From positions 74,144 through 138,143 of the forward strand of contig CACEBD010000002.1 in NCBI GenBank assembly GCA_902557775.1: a DNA stretch of 64,000 bases, read 5' to 3'. This DNA comes from an uncultured Pelagibacteraceae bacterium (lineage in GTDB: Bacteria > Pseudomonadota > Alphaproteobacteria > Pelagibacterales > Pelagibacteraceae). Positions 20,741 to 30,576 of this stretch are shown piece after piece. The translations under genes and the position numbers were made by a program. The stretch's first letter is position 1. Every line of letters begins with the position of its first letter. The notes beneath the pieces are model-generated. The model did not search any database. It saw only the letters and a list, made by a program, of their open reading frames with translations, and was not told the DNA's origin.

Positions 20741-21184
20741 TTATACTCTCCTTCTTTTTGGTGGTCGCGCACCATTATGTGGCATTGGGGTTGTGTCTTT
20801 TATTGATAATATTTTAAATCCTCTTGATTGAAGCGATCTTAAAGCAGTTTCTCTACCTGATCCAGGACCTTTTACTTGGACGGTCAAAGTTCTTAATCCT
20901 TGTTCAAAAGCTTTAGATCCAGCATCGTCAGCCGCTACTTGCGCAGCGTATGGTGTTGACTTTCTAGATCCTTTAAAGCCTTTTGCTCCTGCAGAAGACC
21001 ATGAAATTACATTGCCACTTTCATCAGCAATTGAAATTATTGTGTTATTGAAAGTTGAGTATACGTATGCAATACCTGAAGTGATATTTTTTTTAACTTT
21101 TTTTTTCTTTTTAAATGTACTTACTTTTTTATCTACTTTTTTTACTTCAATTTTTTTATCAGCTTTTTCTTTAATTTTTGACAT
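20741..21184 (-). CDS. rpsK: 30S ribosomal protein S11
   Basis: S11 forms the platform of the 30S subunit near the E site. The body starts at about residue 32 ([17 protein letters not shown]) and contains [11 protein letters not shown] and the C-terminal [13 protein letters not shown]. About 18 extra, strongly Lys-rich N-terminal residues lengthen it to 147 compared with roughly 129 in E. coli. No better internal Met exists at the conserved boundary, so the long form is likely real. Confidence 0.96.
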   Translation of the reverse strand: MSKIKEKADKKIEVKKVDKKVSTFKKKKKVKKNITSGIAYVYSTFNNTIISIADESGNVISWSSAGAKGFKGSRKSTPYAAQVAADDAGSKAFEQGLRTLTVQVKGPGSGRETALRSLQSRGFKILSIKDTTPMPHNGARPPKRRRV

Positions 21185-21187
21185 TAA

Positions 21188-21571
21188 TTATTTTTTAAGA
21201 GGGGTTAATTTTTTTCCAGCTATAGCAATGGCTTTACCTTTTCTTGTTCTTGCATTGCATTGTGTTCTTTGACCCCTAACTGGTAACTTTTTTTTATGTC
21301 TTGATCCCCTATAACAAGCAAGGTCTACTAATCTCTTAATATTTACTGAAACTTCTCTTCTTAAATCACCCTCAACTTTATGATTGGCATCAATAAATTC
21401 TCTTATTTTCAAAACTTGTTCTTCAGTTAATTCATTTACTCTTTTTGAAGAAGGTATATCTAACTTTTTACAAATTTTTTTAGAAGAATATAGGCCTATT
21501 CCATGAATATAAGTTAATGCGACACTAACAACTTTATTTTGTGGAATATTTATTCCTGCTATACGAGCCAT
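21188..21571 (-). CDS. rpsM: 30S ribosomal protein S13
   Basis: S13 binds the head of 16S rRNA and the intersubunit bridge. [20 protein letters not shown] and the C-terminal [15 protein letters not shown] are canonical; length 127. It begins the alpha-operon part of the cluster. A promoter-like TTGACT-16-TATAAA lies just upstream over the adk stop. infA and rpmJ, often between secY/adk and rpsM, are not here. Confidence 0.96.
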   Translation of the reverse strand: MARIAGINIPQNKVVSVALTYIHGIGLYSSKKICKKLDIPSSKRVNELTEEQVLKIREFIDANHKVEGDLRREVSVNIKRLVDLACYRGSRHKKKLPVRGQRTQCNARTRKGKAIAIAGKKLTPLKK

Positions 21572-21601
21572 ATATATAATGAGTTAAAGTTTTACTGCGT
21601 A

Positions 21602-21629
21602 TTTATATTGTGAAATCATTTAAAGTCAA
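21602..21629 (-). promoter_or_regulatory. putative sigma70-type promoter for rpsM-rpsK-rpoA-rplQ
   Basis: On the minus strand TTGACT (21629-21624) is separated by 16 bases from TATAAA (21607-21602). The -35 hexamer overlaps the adk stop codon, and the expected start point would give an rpsM leader of roughly 25 bases. Five of six -35 bases and a near-consensus -10 make it the best internal promoter candidate in the cluster, though AT-rich sequence gives chance matches. Confidence 0.5.
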
Positions 21630-22198
21630 CCCTTGATAGCCTCAATTAAATCGCTAATTTCAACATTAATTTCAGATATTGATGCCTCTCCTTTAACTAC
21701 TTTCAATAAATTTGATTGTTTATAAAAATCTATAACGGGTCTTATATTTTTTTCATAAGTTTCATATCTCTTAATAGCTATATCTTCTTTGTCATCAGCT
21801 CTTTTTTCTTGGCTTTGTCTTTCTAAAATTCTTTTTTTTATTGTTTTTAGACTGACAGATAGCTCTATAGCGAGGTCTATTTTTTGATCATATTTTTGTA
21901 ATAAATTATTTAAATTTTGGGCTTGTTCAATATTTCTTGGGTATCCGTCAAAAATTAATTTATTTTTAAATTCTTTATTACCTATAAACGATTCAATCAA
22001 TTCACTTACAATTTGATCAGAAACTAAATTTCCAGAATTTATTATTGATAAAATTTCACCACCAAGCTTAGTCTTATTATCTATTTCTCTCCTTAATAGA
22101 GCTCCTGTAGATAATTGAAAAAGATTAAATTTTTTAGCAATAAAATTTGATTGAGTTCCTTTACCTGCGCCAGGTGGGCCAAATATTACTAAATTCAT
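21626..22198 (-). CDS. adk: adenylate kinase
   Basis: Interconverts ATP+AMP and 2 ADP. The P-loop is GPPGAGKGTQ at residues 7-16; FDGYPRNIEQA and the RADDKEDIAIKRYETY lid segment follow. It is the short-lid form of 190 residues without a zinc-binding lid. The position after secY matches the common secY-adk arrangement. Confidence 0.96.
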   Translation of the reverse strand: MNLVIFGPPGAGKGTQSNFIAKKFNLFQLSTGALLRREIDNKTKLGGEILSIINSGNLVSDQIVSELIESFIGNKEFKNKLIFDGYPRNIEQAQNLNNLLQKYDQKIDLAIELSVSLKTIKKRILERQSQEKRADDKEDIAIKRYETYEKNIRPVIDFYKQSNLLKVVKGEASISEINVEISDLIEAIKG

Positions 22199-22210
22199 CT
22201 TTTATATAAT

Positions 22211-23515
22211 TTACTTACCAAATTTTGTTTTTCGAATTAATGACTCGTATTGTGAGCTCATTAGCCTAGTTTGCACTTGAGTAACAGTATCCATTGCAAC
22301 TACAACTACTATCAAAATAGATGTACCACCTAAGTAAAAAGGTATAGGATATTTAGCTATTAAAAACTCTGGCATTAAACATACAAAAGTTAAATACATC
22401 GCTCCAACTGTCGTCAGTCTGATTAATATCGTATCTATATATTCAGCAGTCCTTTCTCCGGGTCTAATACCTGGTATATACCCACCATATTTTCTTAAAT
22501 TTTCTGCAGTTTCCTTAGGATTAAAAACTATTGACGTATAAAAAAAGGAAAAGAAGATTATACCAGATGCATATAACAACATGTAAAGAGGTTGTCCTTG
22601 CGTAAACATTGACGATATCTTTATAAAAGTATCTGACTCAGCGAAACCAAAATTTGAAATTGTAATAGGTAACAAAAGTAACGCTGAAGCGAATATGGCA
22701 GGAATAACTCCTGCAGTATTAATTTTTAAAGGAAGATGGGATGACTCACCCCCATACATTTTGTTTCCAACTTGTCTTTTTGGATAATTTATCAAAATTT
22801 TTCTCATCGCCCTTTCAAAAAATACAATAAACAAAACGGTTAAAATCACTAAAACAAAAATACCTACTATCATTAACGCAGATAATGCTCCAGTTCTTCC
22901 TAATTCAAATGTTGATGCCAAAGCTCTTGGAATTTCAGCTACAATTCCAGAAAATATAATTAAAGATATTCCATTTCCTACTCCTCTCAGAGTAATTTGT
23001 TCACCTAACCACATTAAAAAAGTAGTTCCAGCTACTAATGAAATTGTTGTTATTATTCTAAAAGACATGCCTGGCTCAATAACTAAATTACCTGCATTTT
23101 CTAAACCAACTGAAACTCCATATCCCTGAAGGATTGATATTAATACAGTACCATATCTTGTAATCTGAGTTATCTTTTTTCTACCTATTTCACCTTGTTC
23201 TTTTAAATTTTTAAAATAATCTGAAGTACCCGTTAAAAGTTGAACTATAATAGCAGATGAAATATAAGGCATAATTCCCAAAGCAAAAATTGCCATTCTT
23301 GTAACAGCGCCACCAGAAAACATATTAAACATTCCTAGTAATCCTTTTTGACTAGAAGCCATTATTTCTTTTAAAGCTAAAGGATCTATACCAGATAAAG
23401 GGACATACGTACCCAATCTATATATAATTAAAATTAATATTGTAAAAAAAATTCTACTCTTTAGGTCTTTTGCCTGACTAAATGCACCTGTAGTATTTAG
23501 AGCTTCACTTGACAT
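22211..23515 (-). CDS. secY: preprotein translocase subunit SecY
   Basis: The channel subunit of the Sec translocon. The 434-residue protein has ten hydrophobic segments; diagnostic parts include the plug region after TYVPLSGIDP, GIMPYISSAIIVQLLTG, and the cytoplasmic loop NPKETAENLRKYGGYIPGIRPGERTAEY-type segment (NPKETAENLRKYGG; RPGERT). It sits between rplO and adk. Given the many exported proteins at 49-63 kb this is their inner-membrane route. Confidence 0.97.
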   Translation of the reverse strand: MSSEALNTTGAFSQAKDLKSRIFFTILILIIYRLGTYVPLSGIDPLALKEIMASSQKGLLGMFNMFSGGAVTRMAIFALGIMPYISSAIIVQLLTGTSDYFKNLKEQGEIGRKKITQITRYGTVLISILQGYGVSVGLENAGNLVIEPGMSFRIITTISLVAGTTFLMWLGEQITLRGVGNGISLIIFSGIVAEIPRALASTFELGRTGALSALMIVGIFVLVILTVLFIVFFERAMRKILINYPKRQVGNKMYGGESSHLPLKINTAGVIPAIFASALLLLPITISNFGFAESDTFIKISSMFTQGQPLYMLLYASGIIFFSFFYTSIVFNPKETAENLRKYGGYIPGIRPGERTAEYIDTILIRLTTVGAMYLTFVCLMPEFLIAKYPIPFYLGGTSILIVVVVAMDTVTQVQTRLMSSQYESLIRKTKFGK

Positions 23516-23521
23516 ATTTTT

Positions 23522-23974
23522 TTATTTTTTTGATAAACTTAATTTTCCACCTGCTTTGGAAACTTTTTCCAAGGCTTGTTTTGATGCATAATTTGCAATT
23601 ATTTCTATATTGTTTTTTATTTCACCAGTTCCTAGAATTTTAAGTTTAGAATATTTTTTATTAATTAGTTTTTTCTCTTTTAGTATTTTTAGATCCAATA
23701 TATTTTTAAGATTATTCTCTTTCTTATCTATCATATTTTGGATTTTCGCTAGGTTAAGTATAGCGGTAAATTGTTTTTTTATCTTTTTAAAACCTCTTTT
23801 AGGTAATCTTCTATAAAGAGGCATTTGACCTCCCTCAAAGCTTTTAATTGATACACCAGAACGCGATTTTTGACCTTTATGCCCTCTAGAAGAAGTTTTT
23901 CCTTTACCAGATCCAATTCCTCTGCCTACTCTAATTTTTTTTTTATTAATTTTTGATAGATTATTTAGCTCCAT
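23522..23974 (-). CDS. rplO: 50S ribosomal protein L15
   Basis: [35 protein letters not shown] is the conserved glycine/lysine-rich start (only its GRGIGSGKGKTSSRGHKG core is diagnostic), followed by FEGGQMPLYRRLPKRGF. Length 150. Its start shares one base with the rpsE stop, leaving no room for rpmD (L30), which occupies this position in most bacteria. Confidence 0.95.
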   Translation of the reverse strand: MELNNLSKINKKKIRVGRGIGSGKGKTSSRGHKGQKSRSGVSIKSFEGGQMPLYRRLPKRGFKKIKKQFTAILNLAKIQNMIDKKENNLKNILDLKILKEKKLINKKYSKLKILGTGEIKNNIEIIANYASKQALEKVSKAGGKLSLSKK

Positions 23975-24492
23975 TAGTTTGCCTCTCTCTTTGAAACTAT
24001 TTCGGATATTTTTTTTCCTCTTATAGCAGATAAAATTTTTGGAGAGTTCTGCGATTTTAAACCGTTAACACATGCCTTTAACACATTATGCGGATTAGCA
24101 GAGCCCAAAGATTTTGCTACAACATCCTGAATTCCTAAAACTTCGCATACCGATCTAATAGCACCACCTGCAATAATTCCTGTACCAGCAGGAGCAGCTC
24201 TAAGAAAGACCTTTCCTGATCCATTTTTACCTTTAACATCATGATGAAGCGTTCTACCGTCTTTAAGTGGTATCTTGATTAAATTTCTTTTTGCAACTTC
24301 TGTTGCTTTTTTTATTGCATCAGGAACTTGTTTTGATTTACCTTGACCTATACCGATTGAACCTTTTTGATTTCCAACCACTACAAGTGCTGCAAACCCA
24401 AATCTACGCCCTCCTTTAACAACTTTTGTAATTCTGTTAATGGCAACTAACTTTTCTTTTATTTCACTATCTATCTTTTTATTTTCATTCAT
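23974..24492 (-). CDS. rpsE: 30S ribosomal protein S5
   Basis: S5 contributes to decoding accuracy. The double-stranded RNA-binding-like N-domain has [17 protein letters not shown], and the C-domain has [17 protein letters not shown] and [11 protein letters not shown]. The length of 172 is typical. Overlaps rplO by one base and follows rplR after two bases. Confidence 0.96.
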   Translation of the reverse strand: MNENKKIDSEIKEKLVAINRITKVVKGGRRFGFAALVVVGNQKGSIGIGQGKSKQVPDAIKKATEVAKRNLIKIPLKDGRTLHHDVKGKNGSGKVFLRAAPAGTGIIAGGAIRSVCEVLGIQDVVAKSLGSANPHNVLKACVNGLKSQNSPKILSAIRGKKISEIVSKREAN

Positions 24493-24494
24493 AT

Positions 24495-24848
24495 TTAAAA
24501 TTTTAAACCATTTTTTCTTAACGTTTCTGCAAAAACTTTTACTCTTCCATGATATTTGTGTTCACCTCTATCAAAATAAACTTCTTTAATATTTTTATCT
24601 TTTGCTCTCTTCGCTAATATTTCTGCAATAAGAGTAGATTTTTCAATTTTTTTAATTTTCTTCGACTTAACATCTTTTTCAATTGATGATGCTGAAACAA
24701 TTGTTCTTTTATTTAAATCGTCTATTATTTGTGCAGATAAATTATTTAGTGATTTTGTCACAGAAATTCTTAGTTTGTTATGACCCACATCTTTTAGTTT
24801 CTTTCTGTTTCTTACTTTTCTTTTTATCTTGTTGTTAAGCTTTTTCAT
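24495..24848 (-). CDS. rplR: 50S ribosomal protein L18
   Basis: 5S rRNA-binding protein of 117 residues. [19 protein letters not shown] and the C-terminal [27 protein letters not shown]-type end ([12 protein letters not shown]) are diagnostic. The start shares one base with the rplF stop. Confidence 0.95.
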   Translation of the reverse strand: MKKLNNKIKRKVRNRKKLKDVGHNKLRISVTKSLNNLSAQIIDDLNKRTIVSASSIEKDVKSKKIKKIEKSTLIAEILAKRAKDKNIKEVYFDRGEHKYHGRVKVFAETLRKNGLKF

Positions 24849-25390
24849 TATTTCTTTTTGCCCTCTTTTCTTAAAACAAATTGGCCTTTCTCTTTAATAC
24901 CTTTAGCTTTATAAGGTTCAACAGGCTTAAGGTTCTTAATGTCAGCTGCAATTTTTGAAACCAATTCCTTGTCTACGCCGCTAATCTTAATTACTGTTTG
25001 TTTTTCAACTGATATTTTAATATCTTTTGGAATTTTAAAATTAATATCATGACTAAATCCTAATTGTAAATTTAATATTTCACCTTTTAAATTCGCTCTA
25101 AAACCCACACCGGTAAGCTCTAAAATCTTTTCATGTCCTTTTGAAACTCCAAAAACAGCGTTATCAATTAAACTTCTATAAGTTCCCCATAATATTGAAG
25201 TTTTTTTATCTACTTTTTTTTGTAATGGCTCTAAAAGAAAATTATTTTCATTAAGCTTTGATGAAAAAATCTTATCATTAATAGTGAGTTTTTTTGTGCC
25301 TTTTGGGCCGGAGATAGTTAGATTTGCTCCCTCGATCTTAATCGAAGATTCTTTAGGTATTAAAATATTTTTTTTCCCAATTTTAGACAT
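24848..25390 (-). CDS. rplF: 50S ribosomal protein L6
   Basis: Two-domain protein at the factor-binding site. The start MSKIGKKNI, the middle VSKGHEKILELTGVGFRA and the C-terminal YKAKGIKEKGQFVLRKEGKKK-like tail (EPYKAKGIKEKG) identify it. Length 180. One-base overlaps join it to both rpsH and rplR. Confidence 0.95.
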   Translation of the reverse strand: MSKIGKKNILIPKESSIKIEGANLTISGPKGTKKLTINDKIFSSKLNENNFLLEPLQKKVDKKTSILWGTYRSLIDNAVFGVSKGHEKILELTGVGFRANLKGEILNLQLGFSHDINFKIPKDIKISVEKQTVIKISGVDKELVSKIAADIKNLKPVEPYKAKGIKEKGQFVLRKEGKKK

Positions 25391-25788
25391 TAAAAAACCC
25401 TACAAATTATTTCCCCACCAACATTATTTCTTCTAGCTTCGGCATCGCTCATTACACCTTTAGGAGTAGATAAAATAGCTAAACCAAGACCATTCATAAC
25501 TTTTGGAATGCTAGTCGCTCTTGAATAAACTCTTCTACCAGGTTTGGATATTCTTTTTATCTCTTTAATTACCGGATCCCCTTCATAATATTTTAAGTTT
25601 ATTTTTAAACTAATTTTGTTGTTTTCAGATTTTTCAATAAAGAAATCCTTTATATATCCCTCTTTTTTTAAAATTTCTAAAATATTTTTTCTAAAATTAG
25701 ATGATGGTATTTCTACAGAATTCAGCGATCTCATCTGTCCATTTCTAATTCTTGAAAACATATCTCCTATTGGATCTGTAAATGTCAT
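25390..25788 (-). CDS. rpsH: 30S ribosomal protein S8
   Basis: MTFTDPIGDMFSRIRNGQM and the C-terminal GLAILSTPKGVMSDAEARR with GGEIICRVF are family signatures; 132 residues. In E. coli S8 represses the spc operon by binding its mRNA near rplE; no clear mimic of the 16S helix was recognised here by eye. Confidence 0.96.
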   Translation of the reverse strand: MTFTDPIGDMFSRIRNGQMRSLNSVEIPSSNFRKNILEILKKEGYIKDFFIEKSENNKISLKINLKYYEGDPVIKEIKRISKPGRRVYSRATSIPKVMNGLGLAILSTPKGVMSDAEARRNNVGGEIICRVF

Positions 25789-25795
25789 AATTCTC

Positions 25796-26101
25796 CTACC
25801 AACTTGATTTAGTTACTCCTGGAATTTTACCTGAAGACGCCATGTCTCTAAGTGCAATCCTTGAGATTTTTAATTTTCTATAAACTCCGTGAGGTCTTCC
25901 TGAGACTTCGCATCTATTTCTTATTCTTATTTTAGCTGAATTCTTTGGTAATTTATTAAGCTTTAGTTGAGCTTCAAATCTTTCAGATAATTCTAATTTT
26001 TTATTGTTAATAATTTTCTTCAATGCAGCTCTCTTTTTTGCATACCTTTTTACTAGTCTTATTCTTCTTAAATTTTTTTCAATTGCACTTTTTTTAGCCA
26101 T
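25796..26101 (-). CDS. rpsN: 30S ribosomal protein S14 (zinc-independent form)
   Basis: [13 protein letters not shown] starts the protein, and the C-terminal [23 protein letters not shown] is conserved. With 101 residues and only one Cys in the usual zinc-ribbon region it is the C-minus form typical of proteobacteria. Confidence 0.95.
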   Translation of the reverse strand: MAKKSAIEKNLRRIRLVKRYAKKRAALKKIINNKKLELSERFEAQLKLNKLPKNSAKIRIRNRCEVSGRPHGVYRKLKISRIALRDMASSGKIPGVTKSSW

Positions 26102-26108
26102 ATATTCC

Positions 26109-26660
26109 TCAATTTTTTTTATTATTAATTGGAAAATTAAACTCCTTCAAAAGTTCTAACGTTTCCATTTTACTTCTACCAGATGTAACAATAGTGATAT
26201 CTAAACCCCTTATCTTATCAACTTTATCAAAGTTTACCTCTGGAAAAACGATATGTTCTTTTATTCCAAAAGAGTAATTATTAGATTTATCTATTCCTTT
26301 TTCTGATAGTCCCCTAAAATCCTTGATACGTGGCAACGCTATGTTTACTAGTCGATCAAGAAATTCATACATTTTAAAAGATCTTAATGTAACTTTAATA
26401 CCCGCATTAGATCCTTTACGTGTTTTAAAATTAGATATTGATTTTTTAAATTTTGTAATAACAGGTTTTTGGCCTGTAATTAATGACATATCCTCCACAC
26501 AAGCTTTGAGTTTTTTCCCGTCAGATGCATCATCGCCCAGACCCATATTTAATACTATTTTTTTAAATTTAGGTACTTCGTGCTTATTTTTAAGTGAAAG
26601 TTTGCCCATTAACTTTGATATGATTTCCTTTTCATAAGCAATTTTTAACCGTGGTATCAT
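26109..26660 (-). CDS. rplE: 50S ribosomal protein L5
   Basis: 5S rRNA-binding protein. [42 protein letters not shown] and [14 protein letters not shown] are canonical; 183 residues. The start overlaps the rplX stop by four bases. Confidence 0.96.
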   Translation of the reverse strand: MIPRLKIAYEKEIISKLMGKLSLKNKHEVPKFKKIVLNMGLGDDASDGKKLKACVEDMSLITGQKPVITKFKKSISNFKTRKGSNAGIKVTLRSFKMYEFLDRLVNIALPRIKDFRGLSEKGIDKSNNYSFGIKEHIVFPEVNFDKVDKIRGLDITIVTSGRSKMETLELLKEFNFPINNKKN

Positions 26661-26905
26661 TTTTTAACCGCCTTTTTGTCTTGTTTTTTTACATCTATAT
26701 TTTTTATATTAGATTGATGTATAAAACTTTCTTTAGAAATTATTCCGCCTTTATTTTCTTTCGTTGGTTTTAGGTGTTTCTTAATCATGTTAATTGTTTT
26801 TATTTTTACTTTATTAAGCTTTCTATTTATTTCTAAGATTTCACCAGTTTTCCCTTTGTCTTTACCAGTTAAAACTTTTACTTGTATTCCTTTTTTTAAT
26901 AACAT
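26657..26905 (-). CDS. rplX: 50S ribosomal protein L24 (short form)
   Basis: L24 initiates 50S assembly. The KOW motif is visible as KKGIQVKVLTGKDKGKTGEIL; IKHLKPTKENKGGIISKE follows. At 82 residues it is about 20 shorter than E. coli L24: the C-terminal zone that normally carries the second half is trimmed and ends in a Lys-rich tail. This fits streamlining rather than damage, since the reading frame is intact and coupled. Confidence 0.93.
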   Translation of the reverse strand: MLLKKGIQVKVLTGKDKGKTGEILEINRKLNKVKIKTINMIKKHLKPTKENKGGIISKESFIHQSNIKNIDVKKQDKKAVKK

Positions 26906-26906
26906 T

Positions 26907-27275
26907 TTAAAGCACCTCCGGAGCTAGTGAAATTATTTTTGTATGACCTCTTGATCTTAATTCTCTAGTTACAGGACCAAAAATTCTTGTTCCAATAGGT
27001 TCTCCCTTATCATCTGTTAAAACTACAGCATTATTGTCAAATTGAACTTTGGAACCATCATTTCTGTAAATTTCTTTCCTTGTTCTTACTACTACCGCTT
27101 TATGTACTGCTCCTTTTTTAACTTTCCCTTTTGGTATAGCATCTTTTACACTAATTACTATTATATCACCTACTGAAGCATATCTTCTTTTTGATCCACC
27201 AAGAACTTTTATGCATTCTACTCTTTTAGCGCCGGTGTTGTCTGCTACATTTAATTCTGTTTGAATTTGAATCAT
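26907..27275 (-). CDS. rplN: 50S ribosomal protein L14
   Basis: The start [17 protein letters not shown] at 27275 gives exactly 122 residues, the canonical length, and overlaps the rpsQ stop as ATGA. A TTG five codons upstream is therefore rejected. Further motifs are [18 protein letters not shown] and GPVTRELR. Confidence 0.96.
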   Translation of the reverse strand: MIQIQTELNVADNTGAKRVECIKVLGGSKRRYASVGDIIVISVKDAIPKGKVKKGAVHKAVVVRTRKEIYRNDGSKVQFDNNAVVLTDDKGEPIGTRIFGPVTRELRSRGHTKIISLAPEVL

Positions 27276-27499
27276 TCCATTACCTGCCAAGTTTTTTTCT
27301 TTGAAAATGGTTTGCTCTCAATAATTGAAACTTTTTCACCCTCTTTAAATTTATTCTTTTCATCGTGTGCGTGATATTTTTTTGACCTTTTTATTACTTT
27401 TTCATAAAAAGGATGTTTAAATTTTCTTGTAACTTCAACAACAATTGTTTTGTTGTTTTTTGCACTTTTAACTACACCTTTTAAAATTTTTTTAGTCAT
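27272..27499 (-). CDS. rpsQ: 30S ribosomal protein S17
   Basis: [20 protein letters not shown] and [19 protein letters not shown] are the diagnostic OB-fold segments. Length 75. ATG overlaps the rpmC stop by four bases. Confidence 0.95.
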   Translation of the reverse strand: MTKKILKGVVKSAKNNKTIVVEVTRKFKHPFYEKVIKRSKKYHAHDEKNKFKEGEKVSIIESKPFSKKKTWQVME

Positions 27500-27684
27500 T
27501 TAGAATTTTTTATATTTGTATATAATCTAGCAATGCTTCTCTTAATTTGATTATATTGAGCTGGATTACTTATTTGATTATTAATTTTTTTAAATCTTAT
27601 ATTAAATAAGTCCTTTTTTAACGTTAATATTTTTTTTTCTGCTTGGTCCTTAGTCAGTTTTTTTTCTTCTTTTATTTTTGCCAT
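27496..27684 (-). CDS. rpmC: 50S ribosomal protein L29
   Basis: A 62-residue two-helix protein at the exit tunnel. The central [19 protein letters not shown] and C-terminal [13 protein letters not shown] match the family. Overlaps rpsQ by four bases and follows rplP after two. Confidence 0.93.
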   Translation of the reverse strand: MAKIKEEKKLTKDQAEKKILTLKKDLFNIRFKKINNQISNPAQYNQIKRSIARLYTNIKNSK

Positions 27685-27686
27685 TA

Positions 27687-28091
27687 CTATCTCTTAATAA
27701 ATTTAGTTTTAATTGGTAATTTTGCTGATGCTTTATATAAAGCCTCTCTAGCAACTTCTTCTGTAACACCATCAATCTCAAAAATTATTCTTCCTGGTTT
27801 TACTCTACACGCATAATATTCTGGTGATCCTTTACCTTTACCCATTCTTACTTCTGTAGGTTTTTTTGAAACTGGAATATTAGGGAATATTCTTGTCCAC
27901 ACTTTTCCTGTTCTTTTCATATATCTTGTAAGAGCGACTCTAGCAGCTTCGATTTGTTTTCCAATAATTCTCTCAGGTTCAATAGCTTTGAGTCCGTATT
28001 GGCCATAGTTCAAAGAAATAGCTCTTGATGCTTTTCCATGAATTCTACCTTTAAATGCTTTTCTGTATTTAGTTCTGACCGGCTGTAGCAT
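27687..28091 (-). CDS. rplP: 50S ribosomal protein L16
   Basis: [39 protein letters not shown] and [18 protein letters not shown] identify L16; 134 residues. It begins 23 bases inside the end of rpsC, an unusually long overlap for a ribosomal operon. Confidence 0.95.
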   Translation of the reverse strand: MLQPVRTKYRKAFKGRIHGKASRAISLNYGQYGLKAIEPERIIGKQIEAARVALTRYMKRTGKVWTRIFPNIPVSKKPTEVRMGKGKGSPEYYACRVKPGRIIFEIDGVTEEVAREALYKASAKLPIKTKFIKR

Positions 28092-28755
28092 TTTTTACCC
28101 TTTCTTTTTTTTCTTTTTCAACATCCTTCGCCATCAATTCACCTTTATAAATCCAAACTTTGACACCGATAATCCCGTAGGTAGTTAGTGCCTCAGCGAA
28201 TCCATAATCTATATCTGCTCTTAAAGTATGTGAAGGTATACTTCCTTCTCTCAACCACTCTGTTCTAGCAATCTCATTTCCAGCTAATCGTCCGCTAAGC
28301 ATTACTTTAATGCCTTTTGCGTTTAATCTCATTGCAGATTGCATCGCTCTTTTCATTGCTCTTCTGTAAGCTACCCTTTTAACTAATTGCTGAGCAATAT
28401 TTTCTGCTACTAGATTTGAATTTAACTCAGGTTTTTTAATTTCTTTAATATTAACATTCACATCACTATCAGTTATTTTCATTAAGTTTTTTTTAATTTT
28501 TTCAATATCTGCACCTTTTTTTCCAATTACAAACCCAGGTCTTGAAGTATGAATTGAAACTGTACATTTTTTAGAAGATCTCTCAATTATAATTTCAGAT
28601 ACACCTGAGTTAATTATATTTTTTTTTATATAATTTCTTATTTTAAAATCTTCAATTAAATATTTACCAAAGTCCTTTTTCTTTGCGAACCAAGTAGAGT
28701 CCCAGCCTCGATTAATACCAAGTCTTAAGCCTATTGGATTGATCTTTTGACCCAT
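28069..28755 (-). CDS. rpsC: 30S ribosomal protein S3
   Basis: Part of the mRNA entry channel. [20 protein letters not shown] starts it, the KH domain has [18 protein letters not shown], and the C-domain has [20 protein letters not shown]. Length 228. The 3' end overlaps rplP by 23 bases. Confidence 0.97.
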   Translation of the reverse strand: MGQKINPIGLRLGINRGWDSTWFAKKKDFGKYLIEDFKIRNYIKKNIINSGVSEIIIERSSKKCTVSIHTSRPGFVIGKKGADIEKIKKNLMKITDSDVNVNIKEIKKPELNSNLVAENIAQQLVKRVAYRRAMKRAMQSAMRLNAKGIKVMLSGRLAGNEIARTEWLREGSIPSHTLRADIDYGFAEALTTYGIIGVKVWIYKGELMAKDVEKEKKERVKNATAGQN

Positions 28756-29129
28756 TATTTGTTTCCTTTCTTTTTGATGTCTTTTTTCTCTTGAAGGATT
28801 ACAGTTATTCTACTAAAAGGTTTTTTAATTGGGCTAGCTCTTCCTTTTGCTCGTGGTCTATATCTTTTCATTACTAAAGATTTTCCTACATATGCCTCTT
28901 TTATAAATAAATTATCAATATCGTACTGATAATTATTTTCAGCGTTGGAAATTGCTGATTTGACTGTTTTACTTACTTCTTTAGCTATTCTTTTTCTTGT
29001 AAATTCTAAATCTCTAAGTGCAATGTCAGCTTTTTTCCCTTTAATAAAATTACAAATTAAAGAGATTTTTCTAGGACTAGATCTTACGTTCTTGTTTATA
29101 GCTCTCACTAATGAATTGCTTTTATCCAT
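28755..29129 (-). CDS. rplV: 50S ribosomal protein L22
   Basis: [33 protein letters not shown] and [24 protein letters not shown] identify it; the extended hairpin residues line the exit tunnel. Length 124. One-base overlaps on both sides. Confidence 0.96.
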   Translation of the reverse strand: MDKSNSLVRAINKNVRSSPRKISLICNFIKGKKADIALRDLEFTRKRIAKEVSKTVKSAISNAENNYQYDIDNLFIKEAYVGKSLVMKRYRPRAKGRASPIKKPFSRITVILQEKKDIKKKGNK

Positions 29130-29443
29130 TATTTTTTATCTCCTGTTGAGGGTTTTTCTGGTGCAGCAGCTGCAGCTTTTTTATCCGCCGGTGTGTGTCC
29201 TTTAAAAGTACGTGTTGGTGCAAACTCACCAAGTTTATGGCCAACCATCTCTTCAGAAATTGTTATTGGAATAAATGATTTTCCATTATGAATCATAAAA
29301 CTGTGTCCTACAAAATCTGGGATAATTGTAGAATTTCTTGACCAAGTTTTTATAGGTTTTTTATTTGAAGACCCTTTAATTTTATCGATCTTCTTTAATA
29401 AACTTGGATGTACGAACGGTCCTTTCCAAACTGATCTAGTCAT
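29129..29443 (-). CDS. rpsS: 30S ribosomal protein S19 with C-terminal extension
   Basis: [40 protein letters not shown]-type core and [13 protein letters not shown] are canonical. After residue 85 an Ala/Lys/Pro-rich tail ([17 protein letters not shown]) replaces the usual short end, giving 104 residues instead of about 92. Confidence 0.96.
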   Translation of the reverse strand: MTRSVWKGPFVHPSLLKKIDKIKGSSNKKPIKTWSRNSTIIPDFVGHSFMIHNGKSFIPITISEEMVGHKLGEFAPTRTFKGHTPADKKAAAAAPEKPSTGDKK

Positions 29444-29445
29444 AA

Positions 29446-30279
29446 TTATTTATTTCTTTTCTTTCTTCTAGTTATTATTAATTTGTCACTTCTTTTTGGT
29501 CTTCTTGTCTTTAATCCTTTTGCAGATTGTCCCCATGGTGATACGGGGCTTCTTCCTCCAGAAGTTTTTCCCTCACCTCCACCGTGTGGATGATCTACTG
29601 GATTCATTGCAACTCCTCTTGTTTGAGGTCTCTTACCTCTCCATCTATTTCTGCCAGCTTTACCAACCTTAATATTTTTTTGATCAGGATTAGATACAAC
29701 GCCTATTGTTGCACTACATGACTTATTAACTTTTCTCATCTCGCCTGAGGAAAGTTTTAAAATCGCATAATCCCCATCATAACCCGATAAAGTGACAGAA
29801 GAACCTGCTGATCTTGCTAGTTTACCACCATTTCCGGGAATTAATTCTACATTATGCAATGAGGTTCCAGGCGGTATATCTTTTAATTCTAATGAATTAC
29901 CAATTTTTATTTCTACATTGTTACCCGATTCTATTACATCACCTTTTTTTAATCCTTGAGGACAAATAATATATGTTTTTTCATTATCTTTATAATTTAT
30001 TAATGCTATATAAGCTGTCCTATTAGGATCATATTCAATTCTCTCTACTGTTCCTGGTATTTTTTTCTTTTTTCTGTAAAAATCAATTATTCTATATTTG
30101 TGTTTTGAACCCCCTCCAATATGTCTTGAAGTGATTCTTCCATTGTTATTTCTTCCTCCAGTAAAATTTTGACCTTTTGTTAATGCTTTATAAGGAGCAC
30201 CTTTCCACAAATTGCTTTTATCAATAACTACTGTTCCTCTTGTAGATTTTGTATATGGTTTAAAAGTTTTTAATGCCAT
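29446..30279 (-). CDS. rplB: 50S ribosomal protein L2
   Basis: L2 is required for peptidyl-transferase assembly. [32 protein letters not shown], and the C-terminal [21 protein letters not shown] are diagnostic. Length 277. Confidence 0.98.
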   Translation of the reverse strand: MALKTFKPYTKSTRGTVVIDKSNLWKGAPYKALTKGQNFTGGRNNNGRITSRHIGGGSKHKYRIIDFYRKKKKIPGTVERIEYDPNRTAYIALINYKDNEKTYIICPQGLKKGDVIESGNNVEIKIGNSLELKDIPPGTSLHNVELIPGNGGKLARSAGSSVTLSGYDGDYAILKLSSGEMRKVNKSCSATIGVVSNPDQKNIKVGKAGRNRWRGKRPQTRGVAMNPVDHPHGGGEGKTSGGRSPVSPWGQSAKGLKTRRPKRSDKLIITRRKKRNK

Positions 30280-30282
30280 AAG

Positions 30283-30576
30283 TTATATTCCAGTTGTAAG
30301 GTCTATACTTTGACCTTTCTTTAAGGTAATTATCGCCTTCTTATATCCACTTTTGAAAGACTTTTTTCCCTGTTTCATTTTTGTTTTTCTTTTTTGATTT
30401 ATAATATTCACTTTGATAACGTTCACTTTAAATAATTTTTCAATATTTTTTTTAATTGTTTTTTTATTAGCGTCCTCATGCACTTTAAAAACAGTCTTAT
30501 TCTGTTCAGACAAAATTGTAGCTTTTTCAGTTATTATTGGATGCCTAATTGAGTCAATATAATTAATTTTTTTCAT
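30283..30576 (-). CDS. rplW: 50S ribosomal protein L23
   Basis: Docking site for SRP and trigger factor at the tunnel exit. IRHPIITEKATIL and FKVHEDANKKTIKKNIEKLF are conserved; 97 residues. Its start lies 14 bases inside the end of rplD. Confidence 0.95.
   Translation of the reverse strand: MKKINYIDSIRHPIITEKATILSEQNKTVFKVHEDANKKTIKKNIEKLFKVNVIKVNIINQKRKTKMKQGKKSFKSGYKKAIITLKKGQSIDLTTGI

Noticed and set aside
26657-26905. rplX as a truncated pseudogene
   Set aside because: Frame and stop are intact, the KOW core is conserved and the gene is coupled to its neighbours; a shortened functional protein is more likely.
27276-27290. Longer L14 starting at an upstream TTG
   Set aside because: The ATG at 27275 gives the canonical 122 residues and an ATGA overlap with rpsQ.
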